A DNA stretch of 64,000 bases from Cephalopachus bancanus (lineage: Eukaryota > Chordata > Mammalia > Primates > Tarsiidae), in contig JAPVLO010000059.1 in the NCBI GenBank assembly GCA_027257055.1, positions 2,170,001 through 2,234,000 on the forward strand. The letters are read 5' to 3'. The notes under the pieces are model-generated. The model saw only the letters and a list, made by a program, of their open reading frames with translations, made no database searches and was not told the DNA's origin. The position numbers were made by a program, and so were the translations under genes. Positions 1 through 11,700 of the stretch are shown one piece after another; the first letter of the stretch is position 1; every line of letters starts with the position of its first letter.

Positions 1-20
1 ACACACACACACACACACAC
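1..20. repeat. (AC)n microsatellite
   Basis: Pure AC dinucleotide run at the window edge; its true length cannot be seen because the window starts inside it. Confidence 0.95.
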
Positions 21-235
21 ATTCCTTCAAGTTTTCTATGTATTACTTGCAAGCAAGATAGCTGCAAATATGGGTAGTTTTACTTCTTCCTCTCTAATCT
101 GTATGCCTTTTATTTCCTTTGTCTTGCCGTATTGTGCTGGCAAGATCAATAATGAAAGTATTAGAAATACTAGAAGTTGTATGGGGGGGATGAAAAATCA
201 AAGCATTTTTCTTACTCTCACACACTACTCAACAC

Positions 236-1001
236 AACACTTCTGATACCAGATTCTCCAGCAGACACTAACCGGTATCCTCTAATTCAATTCTACTCTG
301 ACACCTACCTGGAGATACTGTCAGATTCCACAGGTTAAAGGCTCAGTTCCATAAGACTGCCCCACTTTACATTACAGTTGTACACCCCAGGGTATATGTG
401 GTTCTGACTGACCTGCAATAAATCAGCGTTCATACAACCCCCTTCCTGGGTTTGATAATTATTTAGAGTGGCTCTCAGAACTCAGTGAAACACCTGACTT
501 ATACAAATTAACAACTTGGTGGGAGAGATGCACAGAGTTAGGTATGTGGGAAGGGGCACACCACTTCCCGTTCTGGGAAGGAGCTCCCTCTGGGTACACC
601 ACTCTTCAGGAACCATCATTTGATGTGTTCAGCAATCTGGAATGTCTCCAAATCCTGTACTTTTGGGTGTATGTGGAGGTTTCATTATGTACAAATAATT
701 GATTACATCATTAGCTATTGATGATCAACTTGACCTTCAACCTTCCTCCCTTCCCTAGAGTCAGGATGGCAGGAACTTGAAAGTTCAGATCCTCATACCA
801 CATGGTTGGTTCCCCGTGGCACTCAGCTGCCAGCTCCCATCCTGAGGTTACCTGGGCCCCAGCCACTAGTCAACTTATTAGTATACAAAAGATACTTTTA
901 TCACTCTGAAGATGCGTAGAGTTTTAGGCTTTTAGGAGCTGTGTAACAAGAAGCAGGAGCAGAGGCCAAATACATCACAGATGTATTAGATCTCCCAACA
1001 C
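236..1001 (-). mobile_element. MLT2-like ERVL solo LTR
   Basis: The whole block reads as an MLT2-class ERVL LTR in reverse orientation. On the minus strand it opens TGTTGGGAGATC, passes the family-like stretch around 'TTTGGCCTCTGCTCCTG' and ends near 236. A short CAACAC-type repeat lies at both edges and could be the target-site duplication. No internal retroviral genes adjoin it, so it is a solo LTR. The family is named from remembered consensus; the subfamily (MLT2A or MLT2B) is not resolved. Edges are good to about 10 bases. Confidence 0.72.
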
Positions 1002-1339
1002 TGTGTTGAATACCCTGGTAAGAGTGAACATCTTTGATTTTATTCTCAGTCTTAATGAGTAAGCATTCAGTCTCACCATTAAGTATGATGTTACCTGTAG
1101 GATTTTTTCAGATGGTCTCTATCAAGTTAAAGAAATTCCCTTCTTTTCCTAGTTTTCTTTTTTTAAATCATAAATAGGTGTTGAATATTGCGTAACGCTT
1201 TTTCTGCATGAATTGATGTGATTTTGTGATTTTTCATTCTTACCCTATTAATGTGTGTGAAATTAAATCATTCAAACTTAAAATAAGTCAAACTTCAAGC
1301 TGTTAAATTATCTTGAGCTTTTAGAGGAATGTGGACATG

Positions 1340-1730
1340 CAGCCTGAGTCACATGCATACAGCTACAACTTCTGCCTTTTTTCTGCGTACAATTAGAAAG
1401 AACAAGTAGAACTAGAGGTAAGACTCTCCACTCCCATATCATTGCCCCTTCTCACAGAGTAATAAAAGTCACCTTTCTTGGAATGTAGCAATCTGTAGCC
1501 AATTAAACCACTGTGGCGTATAAACAGGTCTTGTATGAAAAAATGTTGTAATCCTGCTAGAACTCTCTGTTCCTGTGTATATAAGTGTAACCTTGACTTC
1601 TCCACTTTGGAATGCTAACTCCATTCATTTGGAATGTTTCCAGGTGACTATCCTCAAACTTTGTACTGGAATAAACTCTATACTTAATCATATTATCTGA
1701 TTCTTATTATTTAAGGTTGACATGTGGTAG
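1340..1730 (+). mobile_element. LTR-like segment, probably ERV-derived
   Basis: The segment has the feel of an LTR: TATATAAG at about 1578, AATAAA at about 1670 within TGGAATAAACTC, and pyrimidine-rich flanks. No internal coding region is attached and I did not find its partner. The orientation follows from the TATA box preceding the poly(A) signal. The family is not identified. Confidence 0.42.
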
Positions 1731-1825
1731 ATTCGATTGTTTGACTTTCAAATAAGACCCATTTGGTCATGTGTATAGTTCTTTTCATAAATTGCTGAAT
1801 TCTTTGCTAACATTTTCTTTCTTTT

Positions 1826-2240
1826 TTTTTTTAATATAAGTAGAGAGTTTATTTGGGCCAAGCTTGAAAAGGGATCAAAGCACCTTGTCTCTCTCCATAG
1901 AGACAGACTCGGGTTGGAAAAGAGAAGAGTAAGAGAGAGTGAGAAAAAATAATAGGTACCAGAATCCCAGCCGGGTCAAAATGTTAGGTCAGACCAGGTG
2001 GGGGGTGTATGATTTGGTGCCACGCAAAAGATGCAAAGAATTCCATAGAAGTTAGATTGGAAAATTTAATTTATTTTCCCCCTCCCCCCTGGAAAATATA
2101 ATTTATTAGAAAGTAAATTGTGGAGCAAGAGAGAGAGAAGATTCACCTCTCTGAGGTAGAGGAGAAGAACAAAGCTGGGAAACATGGCATCCATAGCTCA
2201 AAGAGCCATGTGGACACACCAGAGTTTAACAAAGCCTGCT
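1826..2240 (-). mobile_element. LTR-like fragment A of a dispersed family
   Basis: Positions 2091-2235 match 45489-45636 in the same orientation; shared pieces include AGCCATAGCTCAAAGAGC (nearly exact) and CCAGAGTTTA. Read on the minus strand it carries AATAAA in TTTCTAATAAATTATA, so it looks like an LTR with its poly(A) signal. The left part (1826-2090) continues with low-complexity GA-rich sequence and may be U5 or flanking internal sequence. The family is not recognised; a lineage-specific ERV is possible. Confidence 0.45.
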
Positions 2241-2429
2241 AACATTTTCTTAAGAATTTTTGACTTCTATATTTATGAGAGATACTAGTCTACAGTTTTC
2301 TTTTTTTCTTTTTGATATTGGAAAGTATAGCTTCAAAAATTAATAAATGAATAGCTTTTCTCATCTGAGAAGGTCTTGATTTCTTCTTCATTCATGAAGG
2401 ACATTTTCACTAGATATAGAATTTTGGTT

Positions 2430-2592
2430 TAGCCAGGCGTGGTGGCAAGCACTTGCAGTCCTAGCTACTCCAGAGGCTGAGGCAGGAGGATCTCTTGAGC
2501 TCAGGAATTTGAGGTTACAGTGAGCTATGATTGTACCAATGCACTCCAGACAGGGTGACAGCGAGACCTGCTTCAAAAAAAAAAAAAAAAAT
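2430..2592 (+). mobile_element. Alu right-monomer SINE
   Basis: A single Alu arm (AGCCAGGCGTGGTGGC to GACCTGCTTC) followed by A16. The arm ends in CTGCTTC instead of CCAACTC, so it is older or of another subfamily than the main Alus here. The minus-strand ORF at 2388-2576 is its antisense reading. Confidence 0.88.
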
Positions 2593-3540
2593 TCTGGGTT
2601 GATACTTTTATTTCAGTACTTAAAAATATAGTGCCACTTCCACCTATCTGGAAAAGTTGGCCTCCTTAATGTTGGGCAGTGGAGAAAGTCCTGGCTCTCC
2701 AATATGTCTCTTCTGATATAATCCCTATGAGGAGGAAAAGGACACTTTACTATCAGTAAAGGTAGAAATGCAGCCTCCACGTGAATTTATTACCACCCAA
2801 TGGATATGAAAGTCCTGAGTCCCTAACTTGGCTTTCTTTAATACTAACCTGTCAGGGAAGCTGGAGTATCTCATTACATCCAAAGTAGAAGTTGAGATTC
2901 CCACTTGGCCTTTGTTGCTAGGGGTGACCACAGGTTGATGGTGTGAGTGTGTGCAGTGTTAGGCTGGAGTAGAGGAGATGTTATCTAAAAGATTTCTGTA
3001 CTGCTAGACTGCCCCTTTCCTAGTCCTCCAACTACAGCAAGCAGGCTTTTGCTGTAACCTTTTTTTTTTTTTTTTTTTGCCTGTGCCCCTTGGCAGTCAA
3101 AGGTTGCCAGCTTCTTTAATTCCAAGGCTAGGATATCTAAGGCAAAAATAACATCAAAGGAATTCATTATTATATTGTTTCTTGTGTTTCCAGGTCTGTA
3201 GCTGGTAGAACTTCTTCTCTCCAACTTTCAGAATCTTTTCATGCTTGTCTTATATATAACATCCAGGATTTTTCATTGTCCCGAGAAAGAGAAAGAACAA
3301 AATCTACTTCTAAGCATTATCTCATCCTCCCAGAAGTGGAAGTCCCTTGGTTTTTACCTTTGTTTTTAAACAAGTGGGTTTTTTTTCACTGTTATCTCAT
3401 AAGATTTTATCATAGAAGAAAATTTAAGACAAAGGAGAAGAATAACTGAACAATTATGAGAGAACATCACAGCTTCGCTTGAGAAGAAGCAAAGGAAGAA
3501 AGAACGTGGGTAGAATTGAAATCAAAAGACTCAAGTTCTA

Positions 3541-3709
3541 GCAGGATGTGATGGCACATGCCTGTAGTTCCAGCTGCTTGGAAGGCTGAGGCAGAAGGAT
3601 TACCTGAACCCAGCAGGTTGAGGCTGCTGTGGCCTTGAGTATGCCACTGCACTCCAGCCTGGATGACAGAATAAGACTCCATCTCAAAAAAAAACCAAAA
3701 CAAAAAAAC
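3541..3709 (+). mobile_element. Alu right-monomer SINE with target-site duplication
   Basis: One Alu arm running from GCAGGATGTGATGGC to an A-rich tail with C interruptions. CTCAAGTTCTA occurs just before it and again directly after the tail (about 3710-3721), a clean target-site duplication, so this arm was inserted as a monomer rather than left by deletion. Confidence 0.9.
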
Positions 3710-3739
3710 CCTCAAGTTCTAATGAAGAATTGTCACCTA

Positions 3740-3860
3740 ACAGTCTTGCAACTCTAAGTCACTTAAGCATTCAATTAGGCTTTTTTTTCTTCTGTAAGAT
3801 GAGAATGATACTGCCTAGATGCCCTTTCACAGTTGTGATAGTATAAGGTGACATAGAATA
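3740..3860 (+). mobile_element. MIR fragment
   Basis: Resembles the MIR core: 'AACTCTAAGTCACTTAAGC', a T-rich gap, then CTGTAAGATGAGAATGATACTGCC, which matches the family stretch with 'CTGTAAAATGGGGATAATA' in diverged form. Old and truncated. Confidence 0.6.
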
Positions 3861-3929
3861 TGGAATGATGTTTTATCCATTTTAAGTCATAGAATTTAAA
3901 AAAGGATATTATTTCATTCTGATGATGGA

Positions 3930-4235
3930 CTCCCTGCCTACTGCCCACCTACTCCAACAAAACCCAGTCATTTCCAGCTCTTTGGCATTGTTCCAGCTAC
4001 TATTGATTCACTTGTACAAGCTAGAAATACACATTTTGGGAACCTGATTCCCCCCATTCCCCATCAGTGTAATAATATCAAAGTCCTGCTGCTGTACTTA
4101 TGGACAACTCTCAAATGTGTATACTTTGCTCCATCAGTCCTAGATCCAGCCCCCATACTTTCTAACCTCTATTATAATAGTCTCGCAAATTTCCCTGGTT
4201 CCATACTCTTCTCCAGAAAGCAGTTAGATCATCTT
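3930..4235 (+). mobile_element. L2-like segment (left half)
   Basis: The sequence GTCCTGCTGCTGTACTTATG, then TCTCGCAAATTTCCCTGG and AGCAGTTAGATCATCTTATC, looks like a diverged L2-type LINE 3' portion. It resumes after the Alu at 4432 with CCAAATTATCTCTCCC. The match is weak. Confidence 0.33.
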
Positions 4236-4431
4236 ATCATCTTTCTTTTTTTTGTAATTGGAGTCTCACTCTGTCGCCCAGGCTGGAGTGCAGTGGTATG
4301 CTCACGGCCACCCCAGTGTCGACCTGCTGGGCTCAGGAGATCCTTCTGCCTCGGTCTTCCAAGTAGCTGGAACTATAGGCACACACTACCACACCCGGCT
4401 AATTTTTGATTTATTGTAGAGATGAGATAGC
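4236..4431 (-). mobile_element. Truncated Alu, minus strand
   Basis: Reverse-orientation Alu starting with a T-rich tail, GGAGTCTCACTCTGTCGCCC, and stopping after one arm plus GATTTATTGTAGAGATGAG. TCATCTTTC flanks both sides (about 4233 and 4432), giving a likely target-site duplication; the element is therefore 5'-truncated on insertion. Confidence 0.85.
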
Positions 4432-4789
4432 TCATCTTTCAAGTACCCAAATTATCTCTCCCAAACCCATTCTAGAGTCTGCTAGTTTCTTAGATCCCAT
4501 TTGGACTTCTCCCTTCTAAGGAAATGCATTTGTCCATTCATTCAAACAACTGAAATGGTTTTCTCTTATTTATTCTAAAACAAAAATCTTATCTAAAAGC
4601 ATTATTCTGAAACTCTATAGCTTTATGATCAACACATAAAACAGTGTTTTAAATAGAAAAATAATTTTGTGACATATGGCATTGCTTTATAAGGACAAGA
4701 AGAAAAACTGCAAATGTACAGTAGAGTTAGTGTTTCACCAGAGTCTTACATACATACAAATTACTTGACAATAGAAATATCAACCATAA

Positions 4790-5130
4790 CTTTCAAACCT
4801 GCACTATGACTCATGAAACATATAAGCTGTACCTAACCAAGCTATGATGTCTGACTAAACCTAGACTTTTTAATCACAAACCCTTTCAGCCTCATGTGCT
4901 CAGCTCACACTCATAAACTCTGTTCCTGAAACTGCCTAGTTGACAAATTCTGACCAATAACTACTACTAATAGGGTCATTTTGTGACTGGCTCACACTCC
5001 CAAAACCTTCTAGTACTTCTGCCCTAGTTCTCCCTTTTGAGACACCCTACAACCTTCCTGGTGAGGGTGTTCACCCTTGCTGCAGGAGGCTCATATGTAA
5101 CTTGCCTTAGAATCTAAGTATTTTTCCGAT
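4790..5130 (+). mobile_element. Possible LTR segment
   Basis: Composition and motifs such as TTTTGAGACACCCTACAACC and CCTGGTGAGGGTGTTCACCC resemble old ERV LTR sequence. No poly(A) signal, TSD or second copy was found, so this is a weak call. Confidence 0.3.
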
Positions 5131-5199
5131 GTTATTTAATTGAATATAGCAAAATAAACACATAAGATAGCTAACAAAGATTCACACCTAACTTTTAAC

Positions 5200-5790
5200 A
5201 GCTATTTCGTCTAGTTAGAGGAGAAGGACTAAGAAGTAGGGAGCAGGGTATAGAGGGATGGATTATTCTTATTTTTCTGTAGTGTTTGATGCTCAAACAA
5301 TGAAAACACATTCATATATTACTTCTGTGGTTTTAAAAACATACATTAAATGCTAAATATACAGCCTGTCAATTAAAAGCTGTAAGAGTAATCTTATTTT
5401 TTTAAATGTTGGCTCTCAGGAGATAATTAAATGCCCACATTGACTAACTGTTTTTAAAGTGTTTATGATTCAATGTCAGACTAATATTTTCTCCCTCTAT
5501 TTTAATTGTTTTTTAAAAGAAGTATCAGGAGGTTCCAATTAGAAATTAACTGAAGGCCACTTTGAATCAATATGCTCTGGGAATTAAATTATGCTGTTTT
5601 TGTGTTTTTCTTTTTGAAGGTACTGGTCATTCTGTTTGTTTTTTGTTTTTTTTTTTTTTAATCCTAAGCATTCAAGGAAATTTGGTATTTACTAGAGAAG
5701 CAAGAAATACAGCTTGTGACCAAATGTGTATAGCTTCAGTGTGGGAGGCTCTTCTTGGCTCTTCTCCTAGCATATTTAATCAACGGAATA
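5200..5790. other. Stretch with no recognised feature
   Basis: AT-rich sequence with short T runs (5649-5661). The small plus-strand ORF at 5562-5798 has no family resemblance and no splice context; I see nothing coding. Confidence 0.5.
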
Positions 5791-5795
5791 CTCAC

Positions 5796-5878
5796 TGATT
5801 TTTTTCTTTAATCTCTCCTGCAACAGGCCTATTCCAACCCTGAGTGATTTCTCCTGTCTTAGGTTCTCAGAAAACATC
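5796..5878 (-). pseudogene. Possible decayed exon (minus strand), 83 bp
   Basis: On the minus strand this segment is preceded by TTTGTGTTTTTCAG and followed by GTGAGTATTCC, both good splice signals. In the phase that would follow 5962-6382 it meets a TGA at its fourth codon, in TTC TGA GAA. If it was an exon, that could be a CGA to TGA decay. An alternative reading runs straight through the 83-bp gap from 5962-6382 without splicing. No protein family is recognised. Confidence 0.27.
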
Positions 5879-5961
5879 CTGAAAAACACAAATAAGTACT
5901 GTTTATATATGTTACCATATTTTCTCTTTCTCCATGCCTCACTTTTTATTTTGGAAAATAC

Positions 5962-6382
5962 CTCTACTACAATTTTAGTGATCATTACAGTGCCTAAGAC
6001 GTCTTGAACTAAACAGCTATTCAGAAGACAATAAAGTAACAAATTTGGTTTATCAATAACAATATGAGCAACCACATTGCAGAATTCTGAAATGTGACTT
6101 CCCATTTCAAAGGTTTTCTTCACTATTCTCCAGTCTTCCAAGAGTCATGTCTCGCTGACATCTAACTCACACCCCTGACTTGAGAATATTCTGAGGCTGA
6201 GTTCCTTCATCAAAGTTAATTGGTAGAAAGTGTCACCAGAAAATTCCATCTGATTGAAAACCAAACTGAAATGGCCAGGCTGAAATGGGTGATGATCTGA
6301 AATTCTCATCAAGTAGTACTTTAAGTTATCGCAGACAAGATTGCCTTGAGGTGGAAACAGCTTTGATGCCATCAGCCTTACA
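5962..6382 (-). pseudogene. Possible decayed exon (minus strand), 421 bp
   Basis: The minus strand shows TTTTTTGATCCTAG before it and GTATTTTCC after it. Skipping the first base, 140 codons are open except for a single in-frame TGA at about 6147, in ACA TGA CTC. The encoded text is not low-complexity: it includes PPQGNLVCDNLKYYL, QPGHFSLVFNQMEF and KPNLLLYCLLNSC, which look like a helical globular protein. I cannot name the family. The long, nearly open frame in an AT-rich context suggests a recently decayed exon or a retrocopy fragment; chance cannot be excluded. Confidence 0.35.
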
Positions 6383-6399
6383 CTAGGATCAAAAAACAA

Positions 6400-7500
6400 T
6401 TTTCAATATTTATTGCAAGCTTTTGTTAATACATTTCTTCCTTCTTCATCACAGTTATTTTAAAAAAGAAGAGAAAACCTTTAATATTTTTATCCATAGG
6501 CATAAAGCTAGGGAGGACTTAAATTTCAGGCAAATTGGAGATACATTGTTACAATATTGTCATCAAGACTGATAACTGGCAAACCTGGAAACTGCCTTCT
6601 CCCAAAGCAAACAGAACCTGGAGTAATGACAACTTCAAAAAAAAAATTAGTTTGTAATAGAGACTTATCAGAAGAATCTATTTCCATTCATGTCTAAAAT
6701 ACTACTCACAAGCATGACATTCAAATTTCTACTACCATAGGAATGCCATAGGCATTTTTACCAGCTTACAAGAGGGGTGCAGGATGGCTAATCGGTTTTA
6801 GTTTTCAGAGAAGGCTAATGGATTTCAGTTTTCTTGCCAGTCTTAATTGCCAACTACTGCCTGCAACACAGTGAAGAGGAATTCTGAAGCTGCTTCTGGG
6901 TTTTTTGGAAGAGAGCAACACAATCTCTCAGCAATGTAAACCAGTATGACAAACCAGTGCTCACTAATGGTTTTGGTCCATCTCTCATTCTGGACACATG
7001 GAAGGTTATGTTCCAGAGCTTCTTTGCAGTTGGACAGGGCCACATGACCAGTTCTGACTCACAGGCAGTGAACAGTGGTAATGTGTGCCACTTCGCAGTC
7101 CACATATGATTGTCCATGCTTCTCATCCCAAATGCTGAAACCTTGAGATATAGGTGCCATAAGACAACAATAGACAAAAATCCTGAACCACCCATTGGAG
7201 GAGAACTGCCCAGGAGGATTGCCAGGAACCACTGTGGGCTTTGTAAGAATGAGAAATTTATCAAAATTAGTCAAGCCACTGCAATTTTCATATTACTTGT
7301 TATTGCATTATAACCCAGCCTACTCTAATGTGTACACACAGCTCTCAGGAAAGGGATTGGAGGTGGGTGTGCCCAGTACTTAGCACTTCTTAGAGGATAG
7401 CAGATTAATGGGCAGAAATACTGACTGATCTTACTTTTAAGACACCCACCAATATCATGGTGAGTTTCCAACTAGTGTGATGGGAATTCTTGTATCCTCA
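6400..7500. other. Unassigned region with short overlapping ORFs
   Basis: Both strands carry 60-136 codon ORFs around 6843-7383, mutually overlapping. The minus-strand reading of 6854-7264 has no family resemblance. The stretch near 7015-7060 looks like diverged repeat sequence. I see no supported gene. Confidence 0.4.
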
Positions 7501-7890
7501 CAGAACTTACTTTCATTTTGATAACTACTCATTGTGACCTGCATTTTGGCTCTTGCCTGTCTCCTTTATCCCTCTACTTCTTTACTTAAGCACTCTACGT
7601 CCAGAGCATGACTATCACATCATACTAATAAATATGCCTCCCTCTGAAAAGCAAAAGTTAATTTTTGTAGTTCTTTTCAATGTTTTGCAACACACACTAG
7701 CACATTAAATTTTTAAGTGTTTCAGTCAAGGGGTCACTGGAGTGAGCCTGTATTTTGACAAATGAATCTACAATTGCTGCCAATTTCATCAGGAAGATTC
7801 CTTTACTTTTAGCAGATCTGTATGAGCAGGACTCCTGCCAAAAAAAAAAAAAGTATCTATATCACTGGAACAATTGGCCACCACCTCAGG
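7500..7890. other. Stretch with no recognised feature
   Basis: Unique-looking AT-rich sequence with an A13 run near 7841. The plus-strand ORF at 7755-8021 runs through this A run and into a MIR, so it is not a gene. Confidence 0.5.
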
Positions 7891-7894
7891 AACG

Positions 7895-8025
7895 AAAGTT
7901 TATGCTTCCACAGCACTTACTAGATGTCAAAAACTGTTCTAGAAGGCTTACTGGTATCAATGTGTTTAATCCTCCCAATAATCATGGAGATCACTGCTAC
8001 TTTGATGCTCTCATTTTATAGATAA
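7895..8025 (-). mobile_element. MIR fragment, minus strand
   Basis: Reads as reverse MIR: AGCACTTACTAGATGTCA, then GTGTTTAATCCTCCCAATAA and CATTTTATAGATAAG, the usual order of the antisense MIR core. Confidence 0.7.
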
Positions 8026-8029
8026 GTGT

Positions 8030-10430
8030 ATAAGTTTACATATTTACAAAAAGCATTACTCTTTTACATCATAAAATAGAATAGAATTTCTCAGATGAAA
8101 CATGGGATGAGCAGTTAAACTTCAGATAAATAACAAAAAACTTTTGGTATCAGTATGTGCCAAATATTGCATGGGGCATACTTATTCTAAAAATATTTTT
8201 ACTGTTTATCTGAAACTCAAATTTAGCTGGGCCCTTGTATTATTTCCTAAATCGGACAATGCTAAATTAGAAGCTAGCTCTGACATTTTCATCAATACTC
8301 AAGATCTTTAACTTTATTAAGCAACCAGGCTAAACTAATTGTACATGTCTCCATCAAAGAATGCTAAAGTTAAAGAAAAAAAAAATCTCTGAATCTAGTC
8401 TACTGTAAAAATAAAATATCAAAAATAATTTTAGTACAAACATTTGTTTTTCTTTCCTACTATCCAGCCTATGGAATTTTTTTAGAAGGATCCAAATGTT
8501 GATAGATCAATTCTGCCAGTTGTCACTTTTTATATCTAAATTGGTGAAAATCCTACCACCTATGAGTCTATAAGGCCTTCACTTTGTTTGGATTTGGGAT
8601 GGGGTTTGCATTTGCAAGAAAACACAGATAATTCTCTCTCTTTTTTACTGTTACAACATGGAACCTGCTAAAACAGAAGCATGACTAGTCTAGCTCAGGC
8701 AGAGATGAAAGGACATAATAAATAGGAAACACTGGTCTCCCAGTGTATTACTGAAAAAGTCCTTGTCAATCATTTTCAGTAAAGTGAATCAAAAATAATG
8801 CTTCCCAGGGCAAGAGCATAGACTGAGTTTAAACATGCTGGGGACGAATCATGGAACAGGTGTAGGATAAAACCAAAATTTTCAAATCTAAGGTACCTTG
8901 GAATAAAGTACTTCCAGAGACTCTATGCAGCCCAAACACTGTGTCTCCAGTCTCCATTCATCAAGTGTTTCAAAATAATGTGTTTATCTTTCTACTTGTT
9001 GTGAATATTAATAAATTAAGATCTTTAAACTGTCTAGGAAGAAGTAAGAAACAACTGCCAAGAGCTTTGGTACAGATGATGTATTTACATACATTAGAGA
9101 AGTACCATTAACAGTAATTAATGGTGCTTTTACATCTCAAAATGCATTGCAATAGACTGTCGATTTGTTTTGGAGGTATCTGCAATCATAAAATAAATCT
9201 TATTCTAATTGGATACTTAGCAATTTTAATAATTTTAAACTCCAATGCACTATTTAATGCTTTGGCGATAACATACTGTTTTATGAAGACAATTTTTAAA
9301 TTTAGAATTTTTATTGAACTTTATTAAATTTAATAAGACCGCTTTCCTTACAGTCTACCTTAATTCTGAGTGTTTACAAAGGTCATGACAACTGATTTTA
9401 AAATTTTTTGGAAAAGCAAATTCAGTCAATGACTATAAAATTAAAACATAATTCCACTACTTTCTAAAGAGAACCTACATTTAGTACTATGGTATATCTT
9501 CATGAGAGATTTTAAAATGTAAAAGTTTAAGACATACCACTATTATGAAGCAGAACAGACACAAATAGGGAGGAGAATTTCATTAACTCCAGGTTCTTCT
9601 CTTGACTTAGCTTGACTTTTGATTAAAACTACAGTACATGGAGCTGAGCAAGCTATAATAAAGAATATTTACATCAACAGAACTTCCAAAGAAGTTAAAA
9701 TTAAAAGCAAATCTTCCCTAAGTCAATATATTCCACAGTATTTCACTTATGACTTAGTTCCATTTTGCTTGAGGAAACTAAAAGTAAAATAAAAAATAAA
9801 TTTGCTTTGAAGGAGTCAAGGCTATATGAAATAGAAATTTGAGCTAAAATACTTAACCCAAGTTGTAGTCTTTCCAGAAAGGAGAGAAATTGTAAAATAT
9901 TTTGGGGAATCCTGACACAAATTACTAAGATATCATTAGTATGCCTGTTGAACGTCTCTAGATTGAGAAGTTTCCCAAATTCTTTTTCTTTCTGTTCACT
10001 TCATCTCCTTCAGGAGCAGCAGTTCAACCCTTTGATAGTGAATCTCCACAATCATTCCTCACAACAATATATGTGAAAACTTAAAATTAGTTTCTTTGTG
10101 CTGTTTGCAGTATGGCAAGAGAGTTTGTGAGGAAATAATTCTAAATATAAAACAAAAAATAAACTCATTACATTATTTTATGAATTTAAGGGAATATGTA
10201 GAAGGAAAACAAGACATTTGGCATATATTTAAAATATACTCGGTGCTTGTCAGCACTCAACAAGTACAGATATATTGTTTGTATTATTAATAATGACAAG
10301 AAAATCATGGAGGATACCTAACGAGAGTATTTTCCTTCACCCTAACTATAAAAATAAGACCTATATGCTGTACTTCTTTTGTAATTAGGCAAAAGGTCTA
10401 ACACAAATCCCGTGAAGGCAAAGTTAGTTA
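8030..10430. other. 2.4-kb AT-rich stretch, no gene seen
   Basis: No Alu, LINE or LTR that I can name. ORFs at 9121-9327 and 10096-10290 are AT-rich and unlike known proteins. Rich in A/T runs and short simple repeats. Could hold old unrecognised repeats or regulatory sequence. Confidence 0.5.
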
Positions 10431-10663
10431 TTGTTATGTGTCATTAAGACTTCCAGATCAAGAACCTATGTCCCATTTTAACATGAATATGTCCTTCTTC
10501 CCTACACAACAAAGATGAGATCATAAAGAGAAATTGTTGATACACCTGAGCAACTAAATGCAGACATGCTGACTTCAGGAAGGCTCTCACCTCACAAATA
10601 AGGAGGTAGTTTAGAACTGTCTCTCTTATAAAGCATCTACTCAAAAACTTTAAACTTCCTTAC

Positions 10664-10768
10664 CATGTACAGAGAAGTCTTATTAGAAAAGTCAGTAAAT
10701 TCACCAGATTTTTGTAGTTCAGCACTCCTTAATTCCAACAGACAAGATTCATAGAAATGCTTGTAATA
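10664..10768 (-). CDS. Candidate exon (minus strand), 105 bp, unknown gene
   Basis: The minus strand has TCTTTCTTTGGGCAAATGCAG immediately before it (read in two parts: a pyrimidine-rich tract, then GCAAATGCAG) and GTAAGGAAG immediately after ATG. Only one frame is open across all 105 bases, giving 35 residues that begin YYKHFYESCLLELRS and end NKTSLYM; the other two frames stop early. The exon is symmetric (phase 0 to 0). It could belong with the decayed minus-strand segments at 5.8-6.4 kb, downstream in that orientation, but nothing proves the link. The family is unknown. Confidence 0.38.
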
Positions 10769-11319
10769 CTGCATTTGCCCAAAGAAAGACAGCGAGATAA
10801 TATCCACACAAAAAGGCTTGAACATTTAAAACCCATTCTCGTGGATATAGAGGAACATGAGCTTGAGGAAGGATTGAATACTGCGCTTGAATTTTTCCAT
10901 CAAAAAAAAATCTACAATGTGTTGTGTGACACTTATGTAGACTACCAGTATGCTTTAAAAATGACACCTGCTACAAGTATCATGGATCTATGTATTGTGT
11001 GTCTTTAAAGTCTTGCAGGATATAAACTAGCAAGGGTAAATATTTTATGAGCTATATTGCATTGTTCTTGTTTTATTCCCAGGAAAAGAGGTACTTTCTT
11101 AAATATTATACTACCAATCTATTCCTGGGGTCAGCTGAAACCAGTCATGATCCTGGATAAAGATTGGGACAGAGCTAGTCCCCTGCAATGATGATTCCTA
11201 GAGCTCATATGTTGTCTGTGCCAGACTCTCAAGGCAACCATGACCAAGGTAGAGAAGGTGGGGGCACTGCGATTTTCAAGACACATGCAGGCTCAGCACA
11301 CACATGTATTATGATGATT

Positions 11320-11530
11320 ATTACTAATAATGATAAGAGTAGCCAACATTTACTGAGGGATCACTATGAGGTTATTATTGTACACAGTGCTTTCATGTCT
11401 CAACTCACTGAATCCTCACAATGCCATTTTGAGGTAGACACTATCAGCAATACTACTTCACAGATGAAGAAAAACAAAGGACAGTAGTCACCTTGCCCAA
11501 GATGCTTGGGATTTGAACACAAACCCATAT
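11320..11530 (-). mobile_element. MIR, minus strand
   Basis: Nearly the whole antisense MIR order is visible: CCAACATTTACTGAGGGATC, CTCACTGAATCCTCACAATG, TTGAGGTAGACACTATC, CACAGATGAAGAAA and CCTTGCCCAAGATGC. Confidence 0.8.
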
Positions 11531-11559
11531 GTTTACTGAGCTTGTGTTGTTCATCACCA

Positions 11560-11700
11560 CAGTGTCACCGTATAAGGATTCAGACTTCAGTCAGTTTCAT
11601 CTTCATCTCTGACTATGACCTTGGGTAAGTTACTTCACCTCACAAAGCCTCCATTTGTCATGTGTAAATTATAGTGCTAACTACCTTATAGAAAAGTCAT
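11560..11700 (+). mobile_element. MIR, plus strand
   Basis: Plus-oriented MIR core: GACTATGACCTTGGGTAAGT, TACTTCACCTCACAAAGCC and CATGTGTAAATTATAG. It lies head to head with the minus-strand MIR just upstream, so the two form an old inverted pair. Confidence 0.72.

Noticed and set aside
6843..7264. 136-codon minus-strand ORF and overlapping plus-strand ORFs
   Set aside because: No family, no splice sites, and the region looks like a diverged repeat; ORF lengths are within chance for several frames.
10757..11008. Plus-strand ORF of 83 codons with charged text
   Set aside because: It overlaps the minus-strand candidate exon antisense and contains an A9 run; no splice context or family on the plus strand.
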